The notes beneath the pieces are model-generated. The model made no database searches and was not told the DNA's origin. It worked only from the letters and a program-made list of their open reading frames with translations. 64,000 bases of DNA. Source: Adineta ricciae. Lineage: Eukaryota; Rotifera; Eurotatoria; Adinetida; Adinetidae. This document shows, piece after piece, positions 46,497 to 60,400 of this stretch (its first letter is position 1; every line of letters starts with the position of its first letter). The DNA lies in contig CAJNOJ010000177.1 in the NCBI GenBank assembly GCA_905250025.1, positions 62,001-126,000 of the forward strand, written 5' to 3'. The translations under genes were made by a program, and so were the position numbers.

Positions 46497-48572
46497 TCAC
46501 ACAGTGTGTTCACTACAAAAATATTTCAGATCAGTTGTTGTTATTGGTCTCCGATTGATATACAAATCATTGGTTGTTATCAGTTTCGATGAAGACTGTT
46601 TGCTTTTCATTGTAGCTAAATTAAGAGCGTCAAGAAGTGAAATACTTTCATACAGATACTCGTCATCAGCATCATTCTCAGGTAGATCTCGATGGTGTAA
46701 AGCATCGATCTGAAGTAAAGCTCGAAACGGTACACGACATATTGGACAACTGGCTGATTGAAATTTGAGATTTTCAGCACAAGATCCACATAGACATAAA
46801 TGTCGACATGGGAGAAGTAAAACGTTTCGTATATCCGTGAGACAAATAACACAAGTACTTTCATTCGGATTATTCAAAGTCAAGTCCGTACATGAACGAG
46901 ATTTTTTCACTTTCCGTATTTGTTTATTGTCGTCATTCGATAAACAAATATCATTGTTACTAAAACAAAAGAAAACAGAATTTCCTTTTTGTGCTTCCTC
47001 ATGACCAATCGGAGACGAAAAGAAAAACTAATAATGTATTAGATAAATAAATAATCGATTAATCTGGTATTGATCAAAACCAATTTCCGCCTTTCTATAT
47101 ATAGAAATTCCATCAAATCTACTCACCGATTAATTGAATTCATTGAGATAAACGGTTCATTCTCAAATAAAGCTGGTGTGGTGACAACTTTAAATAAGGA
47201 TTTCTTTTGACAGGCGAGTTTCTGTCGCTCAGTAACGTGGTTTGGAAGGAATTTTGATAGAGGATTTTCCAAACCATACAATTCGTACAATTTAAAAATA
47301 ATACCATTGTAAACATGTTTTTGACTAAGTAAAGCGATTGATGTGCAATCAGAATTCTTGTCCGACGACACCGATGTTGAATTCGGTCGACGAAATTTTA
47401 CTGTGGCTAAGATGATATGATATTGATCGAATGTGGGAACTACTGTTGCAATAGCCGTCGTGTGATGATGAGCTGTCATACCACAAATTGTCGATGGGCT
47501 TCTAAAACGTGTCGTAATCTTAGAAAAGCTTAAAGAAAGACTATCGGATTTAGCACATTTTCAATTTACAGACAGATTAATTACGCTGTGTACAACACAA
47601 TGAGCTCTAACGTAGATGTATTAAAGAAGTCAGAAATGAAAAAAAAATGAATCCCTCTTTTCTATCATGTCGTATGGTAAATCTATTGAGAAGTGTGACT
47701 TTGTATTAAAATGACTGAGTCAATTCACTTACTTGACTAATTCGACATTGATTGCTTTACAAACGATGACAATGGGATAGAGTCGACTTGTTATTTTACA
47801 TCCATAATGTTCTTCATTGAAATTTGACAGAGAAAAGCGAATGTCATGTTGAATTGATGAAAATACTTGTCCGTAACCAGCTGGACAATTAAATGCATAA
47901 TACTGTTGAAATTTATCCAACTGACTAACGTATGAACAACATACATATGAGAGAGATCCATAACTATTTGTGATTATTTCATGTGCCATAAAATAGACTA
48001 GAATCGTAGAAAAATAATTTCATTAAAAATGGAAAAAATGCACTGGAAAATTTACTGTGAATCTGAACGGGTTGATCTGCATCGAAAATAAAATCAATTG
48101 CATATAAACCATCTGAACGGTGAATGAGTTTTAATGAATCTCGTCTTATTGCAATTGAACAATGTATTGGACATATGGCCGTTGACTGATTGGATTCTGA
48201 CAGCGATAGTTGCAAATGTACAGGTGATAAAGCATCACGATTTGAATTTGTTGTATAGTATTCATGGAAAAGACATGTATGAATTTGTGTATTGACAAAA
48301 TAATGCGTTGAACCGAGAAAAAAACGATTCAGTAAATGATGTCGCTTATGCCGACGTCGACGTTTGTTCGATGATTTCGAATGTATTACTGAATGGGCAT
48401 TTCGATTAATAGTTGATGTCGGCGAGGAAAAGCCAGACATCAGACTATAATAGATGCCCATCGACAAGAATCTCCAATGTCTTCCTATTGTCAAGAAATA
48501 AACATGTATTCCATCCAATCATAGCCATAGTTTACCATTCTGAACAGTTCGGCCATTTATGTCAGACGACAT
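46497..48572 (-). CDS. MGRN1/RNF157-like: MGRN1/RNF157-like RING E3 ubiquitin ligase
   Basis: Five exons: 48536-48572, 48056-48484, about 47732-48000, about 47126-47510 and 46497-46959. The first part is basic (NKRRRRHKRHH), then the MGRN1-type substrate-binding region: GLYAIDFIFDADQPVQIHIYF, then FPV-like VIVCKA and HHHTTAIATVVPTFDQYH. Near the end is the RING: CVICLTDIRNVLLLPCRHLC then LCGSCAENLKF and CPICRVPFRALLQI, the last seven residues being a hallmark of the MGRN1/RNF157 group. The protein tail is rich in acidic and Ser residues. Zinc ligands are all present. The start ATG at 48572 lies 355 bp from the divergent AF10 start. Confidence 0.85.
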
Positions 48573-48927
48573 GTCCTCTACAATGACGAATCACAAGGCT
48601 ATCGTCATTATGAATGGCTGTCTGTGGCTTTTTTTTCTTCTAATAAGTATTAGAATAATAAACAAGTCTAGTAGATGAATATCACTTTTTGTTGTTCTTT
48701 TCAATTCGTTAGAATCGTTTGAAAGATAAAGAATAAGAAAGAAAAAAACGTGACATCTAGTTATTGACACCAATTGTGTGTCAAGGACCTTTTTTCCGAC
48801 GTTTTTTTTTTCAGATGTATTATTGTCAATATTCTTGTTGATTAAAATATTTTAGTAAGTTGTTTGACACGAATGAACCACTTGTAGTTCACGACTTTCT
48901 CTTTTTCTATTTCTGGTAAAGATTTCA
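48573..48927. promoter_or_regulatory. Shared 355-bp divergent intergenic region (E3 ligase / AF10)
   Basis: The only sequence between two divergent start codons, so both promoters should lie here. T-rich tracts near 48630 and 48790-48812; no specific element identified. Confidence 0.5.
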
Positions 48928-51900
48928 ATGAAAGATACAAAAACAGTATTACCAACGAATAATACTGGTGGAAATGGAGAAAATAGAAACGGTTTTCATC
49001 ATAAGAGCAAAACGCAAGAGAATGGAAATGATGAATCAACAACCAGCACTACAGTTCCAAATGGCTTAGATAGTGAAGAGCTTGTCGGTGGTTGTTGCGT
49101 GTGTTCGGATGATCAAGGTTTTCCAAATAATGCTCTTGTTTATTGTGATGGAAAAGATTGTACAGTTGCGTGTCATACTGGTAAATAGAAACGAAAAACG
49201 ATTATTCGTTATTAATCATTCTTTTCTAGCATGTTATGGTATTGTATCAATACCAGATGGTGATTGGTATTGCGGTCGATGTGAAGCGGGTGATATTCGA
49301 GCGGTATGTAAAGAAGAGTTTTATTAAGTTAAAAAGGAACAGCATTTCTCATTTTTCAGCCATGTCGTCTTTGTCCAACAATCGAAGGTGCAATGAAACG
49401 AACATCCGATGCCGGTTGGGCACATGTTGTGTGTGCACTGTATATTCCAGAGGTATCATTTGGTGATGATACAACAATGGAACCGATTATTCTATCGAAA
49501 ATTCCTTCGACACGTTTTGGACAAGAATGTTCAATTTGTATTCAAAACGGACGCTCAAAATTAATTGCAACGAGTGGTGCATGTTGTGCATGTACAGTTA
49601 AAAACTGTTCACAAGTCTTTCATGTCACATGTGCACAAGCGAATGGTTTACTATGTGAAGACGTGCGAAAAAACAATTGTCAATATCCGATCTACTGTGA
49701 ACAACATCGACCGAAATTTTCGGTGAGATGATTTCATTACGAAAATCTTGTTTTGTATTTTCATCGATGATCATATTTTAGAAATTCATTCGTCAAATAG
49801 CACCTTTTCAATACTCACCACATGCAATACCATCCAATGAACAAATGAAAAAACAAGTAGGTCGAGACTTGTGATGATGTTCTATATTTATTCTCTTTTG
49901 ATGTTAGTTACGCTCGAAGGAAAAAGAAAATCCATCACAATTATCGGATTTCATTGCGGCGGCTGCAGCAGAGGCTGAAACGAATATGCCAGCATTGTCC
50001 TTAGATGATTCAAATAATCAAACAAACTCAAGTGATGAACAGCCAACGCCCGTTCCACGCACTTTCCATGGTATTGATACTTTACAACGAAAATCTTCCT
50101 CGAATACGAATTCATCTGTATCATCCACATCATCGTCGACAGTTTCGCCACTTGCTCAACAGACGAATCATTCACGTTCTTCGTCATCATCATCATCATC
50201 GACTAATTCATCCGTACAGAAGAAAGCGAAAATGAATGATGAGATGAATAATAATAACCAATCGCTTAGTAATCTTTCACAATTTGTACAATTGAACAAA
50301 GAAGAACGAATTTTTGTGCCACCACCACCGCCACCTCCATCAACCAATGAAGCGGATACAAAAGAAGGAACCGCAGTGATAACAAAACCGGGTTCCTCAA
50401 CCATCGAATCAAAGTTAGCTTTCTGTTCCACATTATCGCACCAAATGACATTCGCATTTTCATTAAATAGAGAAACTACACTTGTTGGTACGAAATCGAA
50501 CTGTGATCAACAAACAACATTGAATTCGATCGAAGAGAAATCGCTAGCCTCTCGATGCACAATATCATCTTCCAGTGACATCAACAGTAAATCTTCTATG
50601 AAACAACGCCCGTCAACCGATGGTTCATCATCGCCAACAAAGTCTAATCCAATCAAGAAACCGTCCTTGACGAAAACAAAGTAAGGGAAAAGAATCGAGC
50701 ATCTTTTCATTTGATTAACACGAAAACTTTCTCTATATTTCAGAGACGCAGACGCCGATGAAGATTACGAGATAAGTAAAAAACGTAAACTATCCATCAA
50801 ATTAAACAAAGATGGACAACCACGAAAGAAACGTCAACATTCGGTTGAGGGTGCTTCGAGACCTGTTGGCCGACCACCGTCGTCGAAGAAAACTTCATCG
50901 GCTGAACAAGTCACTAACGGTATCAAACGTCCATTGTCAAAACCATCTTCAACTACGAATACCAGTAACATGAAGCAACAAAAGGTTAATGATACTCTGA
51001 TAAATGTTCACAAAAAATCAACTGACAATGAAAATGAAACTGAGATGAAGACGAACCCTCGTTCCACACATTATTATCCATGTGATCATTTTGGAAATCA
51101 AATCAATTCTGATGCTTTTAAACAACAAGGCCATTCGGCTGATCAGGTACAACCAATCGATAAAAACGAAGATTTATCCTGTCAACGTGTTTCATCTTCT
51201 TCAACAACAACAGCAGCTGCACGTATTGATTTCTATCCTCGACGACCATTACAAGCTGCCCTAGCTCAATCTTCTGCAACTGAACAACAACAGCAAAGAA
51301 CGTTTCCACCACAAACATTAGAAGAATTTCTTGAACAAGAATGGGAATCGTCAAGTGACTTTCTACTTCAACAAACTATGCCACATGATGTTTCATCGTT
51401 ACTATCATGTTTATATCAATTCAAATCTGAGAATGCTGCTTTGCAAAAGAAATTCGATGAACTCAAGCATCGTCGTGATTCACTTCGAGTAACAAATACC
51501 AATTTACGCCGAAGACTTTCAGAAATCTTACCAGTTACCGAAACAGCTCCTCCTCCTCCTCCAACAGTCGCATCGGCGGCAACAACTGTCACTCAAATAT
51601 CACCTACATTGCTATTACCACCACCAGCACTGACAGCAGCATCACTTCTTCCTCCAGCTCCTTCAAATCTGTCTACTTTATCATTACCAACAGCTGCATT
51701 ACCTGTTGTTCCTCCGAGTCCACGTAAAGAACAACAGCACCTCAAACAACAAAAACTCTTAGCAGAATTAGAGCTTCAACAGCAATTGCAGCATCAAAAA
51801 GCAATATCACCTACACGAAGACGTCTATCAACAAACACACCAAACCAATCTATAGATTCAACTCCATCAACAATTCGAAAAAATAAATCTCCGCGTCATC

Positions 51901-52469
51901 CAAATGCGTCGACACATCAATCCATTCTCGAAAATCAACTTCGACAATCAGCAAATTCTAATCCAAATTCAACTAAAAAATCTAGTACAACAACAACAAT
52001 TCCAAGTGCCAAAAAGCTTCCGTCAACAGAAATGGAACTTGTGACGCATCATCCACCAACGTCAACACATTCGACTGTACTTTCAACTACTGCACCATCA
52101 ACTTCAACGTACGAATCAAATGATGTAGCTGCAACAGCTGCAGCGGCATATACATTAGCAAAAAATGGTCGAGCACCAACGAATGCAGGCCTTAGTCTAG
52201 AACTTCTTACACATATACTTGCTGCAAGTGGTAATGGAATTGGTCCTCAATTATTTGCTCCGACATGGAATATCTCTGTAAGTTCGTCTTTATATCATCA
52301 TTCGATCTAAACTTTGTCCTGTATTTAGAATTTTGGTTTTGCCAACTTTCCTGGAGCTAATCCCTTGTCTGTTTCAGACGAGTCCATATTACGTTCTTAT
52401 GCACCATCGACACATTCATCACTTGAACAACAGCCTCAATCACAGTCATCGACGAAACCACAACCATGA
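48928..52469 (+). CDS. MLLT10/MLLT6-like: AF10/AF17-like PHD-finger protein, 7 exons
   Basis: Exons 48928-49180, 49230-49303, 49360-49722, 49782-49856, 49908-50680, 50744-52277 and 52329-52469 join in phase. The N-terminal PHD is GGCCVCSDDQGF..YCDGKDC, then ACYGIVSIPDGDWYCGRCE, the knuckle PCRLCPTIEGAMKR, and the extended PHD GWAHVVCALYIPEVSF..CSICIQNGRSKL..FHVTCAQANGLLCED. A long Ser/Asn/Pro-rich middle follows. Near the C-terminus is the octapeptide-leucine zipper module (EEFLEQEWESSSDFLLQQ, then LSCLYQFKSENAALQKKFDE). In animals that module recruits the H3K79 methyltransferase DOT1L and the PHD unit reads histone H3; both roles are inferred from conservation. Lys-rich segments between are plausible nuclear signals. 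Confidence 0.92.
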
Positions 52470-53512
52470 CTTTCTTCACTCCTATCTTTGTCTTCTTTTA
52501 CAAATGTAGTTTAGCATATTAACTCTTTCTCATTTTCTTCCCTCCAAGTATTTATTAGAACAGACCATGTAGCGATTGTAACCTAAACATACAATGCTAA
52601 ATGAAATTTTGTGTAGCTTTTGAGCACACGTGTTTTCTTTTTGTCTACGCTAGCAAGCCAACTTATTGATAAGAAGTTTTTTCTTTTGTTTTGTCTATAC
52701 ATATGAAACATTTTCTCTTTTGCCCTATTTTCTATGAAAATAGCTGATTTGCCGTATGAGACGGTTCTTTTTTTTGTCAGGAATTTTGTTCGTTTTCCTT
52801 CGTGTTTTTGTCTCTTACTGAAACATTCTCTCTTATTCGAACAGTCTTTTACTGTCGCTTTGTCTCTTTGTCATTGTCTTCTTCTTCATTTTTTTCTCTG
52901 TTCACATACTTTGTCTCTTTCTTTCTCTTTCTGACACACTGCATAACCGTTGTTGTGGATGACTTGTTTTCTTTCTGTTGTATAAAAAAAAACAAAAGGA
53001 ATTTCTTGCATATACATATACATATATAAATACATTTGTCCGCTTTTGCTGTTGTTGTTCTCATTGTGGTCCTTTGAACATTCTTCTTCCTCTTTTCTCT
53101 CTTTTGTTTTTTGCTTGATGATGATATTATGTTGAAGAAAATCAGACAATAACAAGAGTCGTTTTCTTTAATTTAAAGTTGGCAAGTCAATCAACGTTAG
53201 ACATTGCAGTTTTTGCCCTCTGAGACATTCATTGTCTGAGAAAGAAGAAAGGCATCTGGATGTATTCATCCACAGTAATACTGAACCAGACCGGCAAGTC
53301 AGCTGTGATATGATTTTACAGAGGATGGTGCTCTTTATGTATTCTACTATCGAGATTTGAAGCATAGGAGAAATATTCATGGCGTGTGATGTAAATGATA
53401 TCATAAATTTCTCTAGCAAGGATAACAGGACAATGTCTTTCTCCTAGTAAGATAAGAACATGACGAAGATAGACTTCAAAATATCACCATCATTTACTTG
53501 CTGTTTTTTGCT
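52470..53512. other. Intergenic, T-rich plus-strand stretch
   Basis: Extended TTTCTCTTT-type pyrimidine tracts (52700-53120). Probably 3' UTR of AF10 and the upstream region of the next gene. No gene seen. Confidence 0.55.
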
Positions 53513-54034
53513 ATGATTAACATTCTTCTATTCTTTGCATGTTTTATCATATACGGACAAACGCTTTCAATCAAACAGTTAAAATATTGTGAAATATGCA
53601 TCATCAATTCGGAATGCGGAGATGATACCATTCGTTTCAATATTTCCATATCCAAGCAATGTCTCAATCCGCTAAACGTCTATTTTACATATATCACTGA
53701 TGTTAACAGGAAACCACGTTATTTTAATACGACTACAACATGCACACATTGCTATACTACAGTTGAAATTGATACTGTTCGCAGTGCCTGGGACTATGTC
53801 TTAACACTTGAATCGCCTCGACCGTTAATGACTTGTCCAACGAAACATGTTGCTCATTGTGGAGGGAAAATGTCCCGTTTAATTTGGTATATCACCGGCG
53901 GTCTTTCTGGTCTTACTCTTGTTATCGGCTTTATTGTGTGTGGTTTGAAACACTGTCGAACTGCAACAAAGCCCGTGAAACCACTGAAATCGTCAAAAAA
54001 GAAAAAAGCAGACGTATCAGCAATTAACACCTAA
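53513..54034 (+). CDS. Orphan cysteine-rich type I membrane protein, 173 aa
   Basis: Not recognised. The start is the ATG at 53513 (an upstream TTG is not used), giving a signal peptide MINILLFFACFIIYGQ. An extracellular part of about 100 residues has eight cysteines, in the groups YCEIC, SECGDD, KQC, TTTCTHC, MTC and AHCGG. A membrane segment WYITGGLSGLTLVIGFIVCG follows, then a short cytosolic tail dominated by lysines (KPVKPLKSSKKKKAD). There are two likely N-glycosylation sites (NIS, NTT). A cell-surface or secretory-pathway protein is inferred. Single exon in an otherwise intron-rich neighbourhood. Confidence 0.65.
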   Translation: MINILLFFACFIIYGQTLSIKQLKYCEICIINSECGDDTIRFNISISKQCLNPLNVYFTYITDVNRKPRYFNTTTTCTHCYTTVEIDTVRSAWDYVLTLESPRPLMTCPTKHVAHCGGKMSRLIWYITGGLSGLTLVIGFIVCGLKHCRTATKPVKPLKSSKKKKADVSAINT

Positions 54035-54276
54035 TCGAAGAGTTTTCTTTGTTTCTTTCTTGTATATCTAGATACTTTTCGTATGTTAAATTATATTTTG
54101 GATTACATATGTTCGATTTATTTCATCAGAAACAAGTGACTTTGACACACTGAACAACTGCGTAAATTGTTCTCTACGCATAACAACTGAACAGGAATTT
54201 ATTAACAAAAAAACACATAATTGTTGATACAATTCAACATGTTATTTCTAAAACAGTTTAGAAATAAACGAACGCA

Positions 54277-55255
54277 TTAATGATCTTTGAATTGAACTTT
54301 GGACGGAATATGTTTTTGAAGAATTTGGAGAATTTCTTCTTGATCAGATAAAGTTTGACTTTCACGAAGGCGATATTCCATATTATCGATCAATAACTTA
54401 TCATCTCTAATTGCATCTGTGTAAGCTTGCCTCTTTTCTACATGATTACGTGTTTTGGTACGATAAAATCAATCAGATTGTTTTACTTTGATAAGCATCG
54501 AGGGGTTCTTGCACGTCTATTTCTTTTTTATCGTTGAGCAAAGTTTGAGTAGCTGATTCCTATTAAAAGTTAAGAGATAAACTTATACGACAAGAAAACT
54601 TACAATTTTTGCAAGATTTTCTCCGTAATCTTTGCATCTTCTACGAAAAAAATCGAGAAGTTTTGAGTTTAACGTCATTATTTCTCTATAATTAACGTCG
54701 ATGTTCTACGTTCAACAGAACTTTAGCGAAAAAGTTTTTACAAACAAACTCCAGTATTACTTGTTCATTAGTGGAAACACATTGTTTTGAACTACAAAGC
54801 ATTTAAATCAAGGGAACTTTAATGATATTCTTATCTTACTAATCGTCTTTCGACACTTCAATAAAATCGGCAAGCTTATTCGCTAATCGACATTTCACAA
54901 AATCAGTTTCTTCCACCAGATGTCTATTCAACAACATCTCGAATCATAGCAAAAACCATCGTAAAAATCGACTTACAAACATTTTGGACATATACTCTGT
55001 ACCTTGAGCCAACTCTAAAAAGAACATCAGTACTAACTACATGTAAAATCATCTCCGTATACTTCAATACATTGAACACAAACAATAGCTGAACAGTGAA
55101 TACACATACGAGAATCATTGACTACATCCAAACACATTATACATTCAATTTCTTTGGATAAAGACTAGAAAGAGACAAATCCTCGGATTTGGAATTATTT
55201 ATGAGCATGAACTTACATCGATTTTAGTTAACGGTAATTCATTTTGTCGCATCAT
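54277..55255 (-). CDS. RING / coiled-coil protein, TRIM37-like RING, multi-exon
   Basis: Assembled from short exons: 55217-55255, 55063-55164, 54977-55014, one from about 54930 to 54843, a small one near 54795-54762, then about 54714-54603, 54560-54500 and 54440-54277. Phases join and the last codon is TAA at 54277. The RING is CIMCLDVVNDSRMCIHCSAI then VCVQCIE + SWLKVQSICPKC, which resembles the TRIM37 RING (CxxC..CxHC..CxxC..WL..CPxC). No B-box is seen; instead about 150 residues of mostly helical, Lys/Glu-rich sequence end in KVQFKDH. Probably an E3 ligase or scaffold. The exon joins in the middle (54700-54930) are less certain than the RING. Confidence 0.6.
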
Positions 55256-57459
55256 GGTCGCAGAAAAGAAATTATGCATTAAAACAATATTTTAAAGAAA
55301 CAAATGTGAGACATCTAAAGTGACATACTAAATCAGTTCTACAAATATATTTTCTATAGAACACATTAACCTGGAAGCAAAAATAGAAATTAGACGTGAA
55401 TTTTCATATGCGTCAGAGCTAACTGCGAGCGATAATTATCCCAGCAACAAAATTACAGGTGCTTCAGAGCGTAAAAATGGCTTCATAAAAACAAATGACT
55501 AATATTCTTTAATCTTCGATGATGATGACTTTCGCCGCACTATATTATGTTACAACTGCTTAACGAATACTAAACATTTTCCAATTCGATAGAAATCAAT
55601 GAATAGGAAAGCAAAAGACAAAAGAAGAAGAATTAAATAAGTGTGGATAGATATCTTCTTTCAAGATGACACTACTTCTCGAAAGTCAATTTCTTTCTTC
55701 ACATCTTGTCAAACAACCTGCAATTGAATTCCATTAACAAATCAGAGAAAACAAACTAAACAATTGCCATTACGGTTTTATTATCATTAGGATTATTTCT
55801 ATTTTGATTTGATTTGCTTAGTTTGCCAATATATTCGCATATATAAACGACACGTATAGATAATTTACCATTCTTAGTGTAATGAGTAGGAACGTGCCTT
55901 GCAGATGAGGAACCAACTATGGCGCTTATGTTCGAGAACAATGTAAGCATGGATAAATTCATTTTGTCATTCCGGTAGACAAATTCTTGCATATGTATTT
56001 GTAAACGATTTCAGCTTTTTAAATATTTCCGAATTGAATGAAGTCAAACGAATGTGTACGGCTTTCCCGTCGTTGGAATGATAATTACATTTCATCTTTG
56101 CTCGCTTTTTTCTCTCCCTCTCTCTTCTGCTTGACAGAATGAAGATATTATTACTGGTTGCGACAGTTACAGCGACAACAATTCTTTAAAAAAATATATA
56201 TAATCGAGTCATACTGTTGTGCCTATATTCTGTTGTAATCGGCTCATCCGTTCAAGAAAAATGAAGAAGAAGAAAAAAGAAGAATAAAATGGCGCGAGAG
56301 AAAGAAGATTTCTTTCTCTACTTTTTCTCTTGCGTATATCATGATAATTCCGACAGCGAGTAAAAGAAAAGGAGAAATATAGTTAGTTTTTTGTTAGTTT
56401 ATTATATGATGTTGGTAAGATTTAGAGAGTATTTGAACTTTTCTGTTGCTATCTATTGACGACACTAATGTGCATACCCTTCACCCGTGTCATTTTGCAG
56501 CTCAACGCTGTAAAAAGAGCAAAATAGAGAGAAGGAGAAGACGAAGAACTGAAAGAAATGTTGAATGTTACTGCAACATGCGATAAAGAGGAGACGCCTA
56601 CTTTGTCTTCACATTCAAGCTTTTGTTATTGTTCTTGTCTTTTATCAACTACATTCGAAAGATACACGAGAGAAAACTGAGGTAACATCCGAGACGGAGA
56701 GTAATGAATAACTAATATATGTTCATCTAAATCGCGTCTTCGGTAGCTATTAACTACGATTTGCAAACACGTTTCCTAGCGCTTTAGTTCAACTAACAAA
56801 CATTTCTCGTACGTACTTAATTATATATACTTGTCTTTTATTTATGATATAATAACAAACAATCTAGTCTCTTGAGATCTCACCTAAAACCAATTGATGA
56901 ATCAATACGAAATCACTTGATTGAATCAAATCAAAATAGACAATTAATAGCCTATCATGGCTGCTATAACAACTATCATCATCTGGAGACAGATATAAAC
57001 AAATCCTTTTTTTCTGTTACCAGGTTTTTTTCTCTTTATTTCCGTCGCTGAATGTAGAAGTGACACATTGTCATAGTATTCTTTTCTGGCATCTTGATTA
57101 ATGATGCACTTAGAGTCTGTCAGACACAGCTCAGAAAAGGAAAAAAACTGTTGTCTTTTGAAGAAGAGAAAGAAAAACACAGTAACGACTATCAAAATAA
57201 AAGACTACCGTCATTAGTTCATTCGCGTTGTCTTTTCTCATCTATATCGAGAAGGGAAGATAAAAAGAGAGAAGGATTAAGTTTTGAAAGAATACTGCGC
57301 TTGTTTCTTTACTCATTCACTTCTTCTCTTCTACCGATTTCCCGTATTTATGTATAATCAATCCTAACTAAAGATGTTCTCTTCGTAGAATTTCATTCAT
57401 GACAAGCACATGGCATCAGATTGAAATTGAACAAACTTGAAAAACACACTTTTTCGATC
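55256..57459. other. 2.2 kb without a recognisable gene
   Basis: Divergent region between the RING gene and the NACHT-WD40 gene. Contains a CT-rich tract (about 56108-56135) and GA-rich tracts (about 56260-56310 and 56515-56560). Nothing coding recognised. Confidence 0.55.
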
Positions 57460-60400
57460 ATGGTGCCGGGTCATATAACCAACAACAACAGCACCATGGA
57501 TACCTATACGAATGTCGTTCAAGGCAAAGTTCTACTTTCGGAAAAGCAACTACCAAAATTAGTTTGGAATCAAATCAAGATTCTTATCGTTTCGAACAAA
57601 GATGGTAAGATCGACAGATGAAAGTCTTCTGCATTGATTTGTTTTTGTCTCTAGAATTTGATAACGAACGACATATGTTGATGGCAGAGACTTTGCCGAA
57701 GTTGCAACAATATTTTTTGACACAAGGTATCTATGTCAATTTCGTTGATTGTAATTTAAATTGGGATCTCGATCCATTTCGAAATCCGTATCATGTTGTG
57801 CGGTATATGAAAGAAGTTCAAGATGCTTATAGAACATCGACGGGCTTGTTTTTCTTGGTAAGTTTAGTAAATAGAAGAAATCTGAACAATGACAGGATTT
57901 TTAGAGTTTTGTTGGTAATAAATACGGTTCGATTGTCTTGCCGATTGAATTATCGACAACAGATTTTGGCAATATTAAAAATGTGGCATCGGACTTGAAT
58001 AAAGGTAATTATTAACTAAGATTTACAACGAAATCAAAGACGTTGACACTTCAGACGTGAAATTGCTCGAACGATGGTATTTACTTGATGATAAATTATC
58101 ACCTCCTGCGTACAAACTCAAAGATCCCGACGAAGATTTTCCCAATATCTTATCTCGTTCAAGTTCAACCTTCGATACAAGTATTCGTGAATGTCAAGAA
58201 TGGAATGAAATTTACTTAAGTCTATCTGACTTGTTCATGAATGTTCTTCATGAAAAGTCGAGTTTAAAATCGAAACACGATTCAGCATCATTACGCGAGA
58301 TTCCGTTGCTTTCCGGCGTTGAAATGCTATTCAATTATGCAGCCAAACTATCCACATCCGGTTGCATGTGCATCTTTAGGCAATTTGATGGTATACACGT
58401 CTGTTTGATAGATTTCCTGATCCGATGTTATTTTCTTTCTGATTGATTAGAAAATTGCTCGAAAAATCTCTCTCATTCATATTCAATTCGAATGAAATCA
58501 GGCAGAGATTTATGCTGAGAATCTTCATCCCAGAGATTTCCTCCTTTTCCAGCTAATTGATTAATGGATCTGACATAAAGAACTATTCAGTCATAATCTT
58601 AGAAAGATAATTCAACTGGAGTAAATTAAATCGGATGGACAAAAACATGAAAGACTGTCAAGTAAAATTTAAGCCTTCTCTTATCATAAAAGCGGATTCT
58701 CTTTTGCAAATGATTGCAGTTCTTCGTCTTGATTAACACACTCCAGTCATTTTCACCTTTGAAGTCTGACAATTAGTGAGTTTCTAGACAGGTTCTTGTC
58801 ATTGCTAATGACACCAAATTTAGATGTCTCTTCGCTAGTTATTTTTTCAAATAGAAGCTAAGTCCAAGGAGATACTTGCTAATTGTAAAGGTATGCTTTC
58901 TTTGATTTATTTAGGTTTGAATGAGAAGAGTAAAGGTTGTGAATCGTTTATTGACGTACTTGCTGGTAACAATCGCTTGGATAAGATTCGTCAAGAGAAG
59001 TTGAAACGTTTTCGCGAATCGATTGCACAGAAATTAACCTCAACAAACGACGATGATCATCGCATTGAAGATAATCGAGCAGCGTTCAATCTCTCATGGG
59101 AAGATAACGGAGATTTTCAATTCGATGATGTTGATTATCAACGTTATTTGCGTAATTTAAATGCCGCGATATACCTTCGGATCAAATCGTCATGTGAATC
59201 TCTTTTGAATCTCTCGATTTCGCATCATCTCAAACGTCCCGAACAAATTCTATACAACGAAGCACTCGTTCATCTAACATCCTATTCAAAGCAAGCATCT
59301 CATACCTGTCTAGGTATAACCAATTTCCTTGAAAACAACCATTCGTTCAAACAATGGTTGACCTCGGCGAATACAACTGAGCATTATCCACTGCTGATTG
59401 TTGGAAGTCGAGCGTCAGGGAAAACTTTGCTATGCACGAAAATTGCTCAATATTTATTGAACACATTAGGTACAAGTTCACAGTGTATTATACGGTATTT
59501 CAATTTAACATCTCGCTCACGAAACCTTGTTGAATTGTTTACATCAATATGTACACAGATGAGGACATTACAACACGCGCCACCATTGACAACTGATGTC
59601 GAATTTGATCAGATCGAATATTATCAATCCGTACTCGCAGTCTTATCGAAACATCAGAAACCCCTTATTATTATCATTGACGGCATTGAAGAAACAGCAC
59701 CATCAAGTCAATATACATCATCTATGTCATATTATCAAGCATTACTTCAGTTGTTACCACCGAAGGTACGAGTATATTGTTCTGGAAGTAAATTATGACT
59801 AGTAGCTACGCTAGAGGTGTGTTGCGGAGGAAGGCTTGAGTCTCTTTTCAAAGAAAATCTTCGCACGACTTTCATATATCTATGTCATTTTCTTTTTTCT
59901 CTAGGTTTATCTAGTTCTATCCGTTAGTCGAAACATTCACGCTGCATCTCATCCCGATATTCAAATTCGTGAAATGCTCGAACGATTAGAGAAAGACGAA
60001 TGCATCATTGAATTACCATTTTCAATCGAAACAATCAATATACGGGATCTGACTTTATACATCAAATCCGAATTGAGTTCAATCCAACGGAATGTAACTG
60101 AATCTGTTTTACAAGCTCTTTCAAAATGTATATATCAACAACTCGATAAACAATCGCAGATCTTTTTCCTTCTTCGATTGGTTTTAAATGAAAGCTATTT
60201 TAGTTATATTTCACAACAGAAAAAGAAATTAGACCTGTCGGAGTTGAATACTGAAGACATTTTAGCTGCATATCTCGGTAAATGATCTCGTTGTTCGAAG
60301 ACAACCATGCTTAACACTCATTTGCCATTTTTAGATCACTGTGAACGAAAATTCGGTACGAAAATATGTGCTTACATATTCAATTATATCAGTTCATGTC

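Noticed and set aside
55756..55992. 78-aa minus-strand frame
   Set aside because: No family features and no splice sites linking it to the RING gene.
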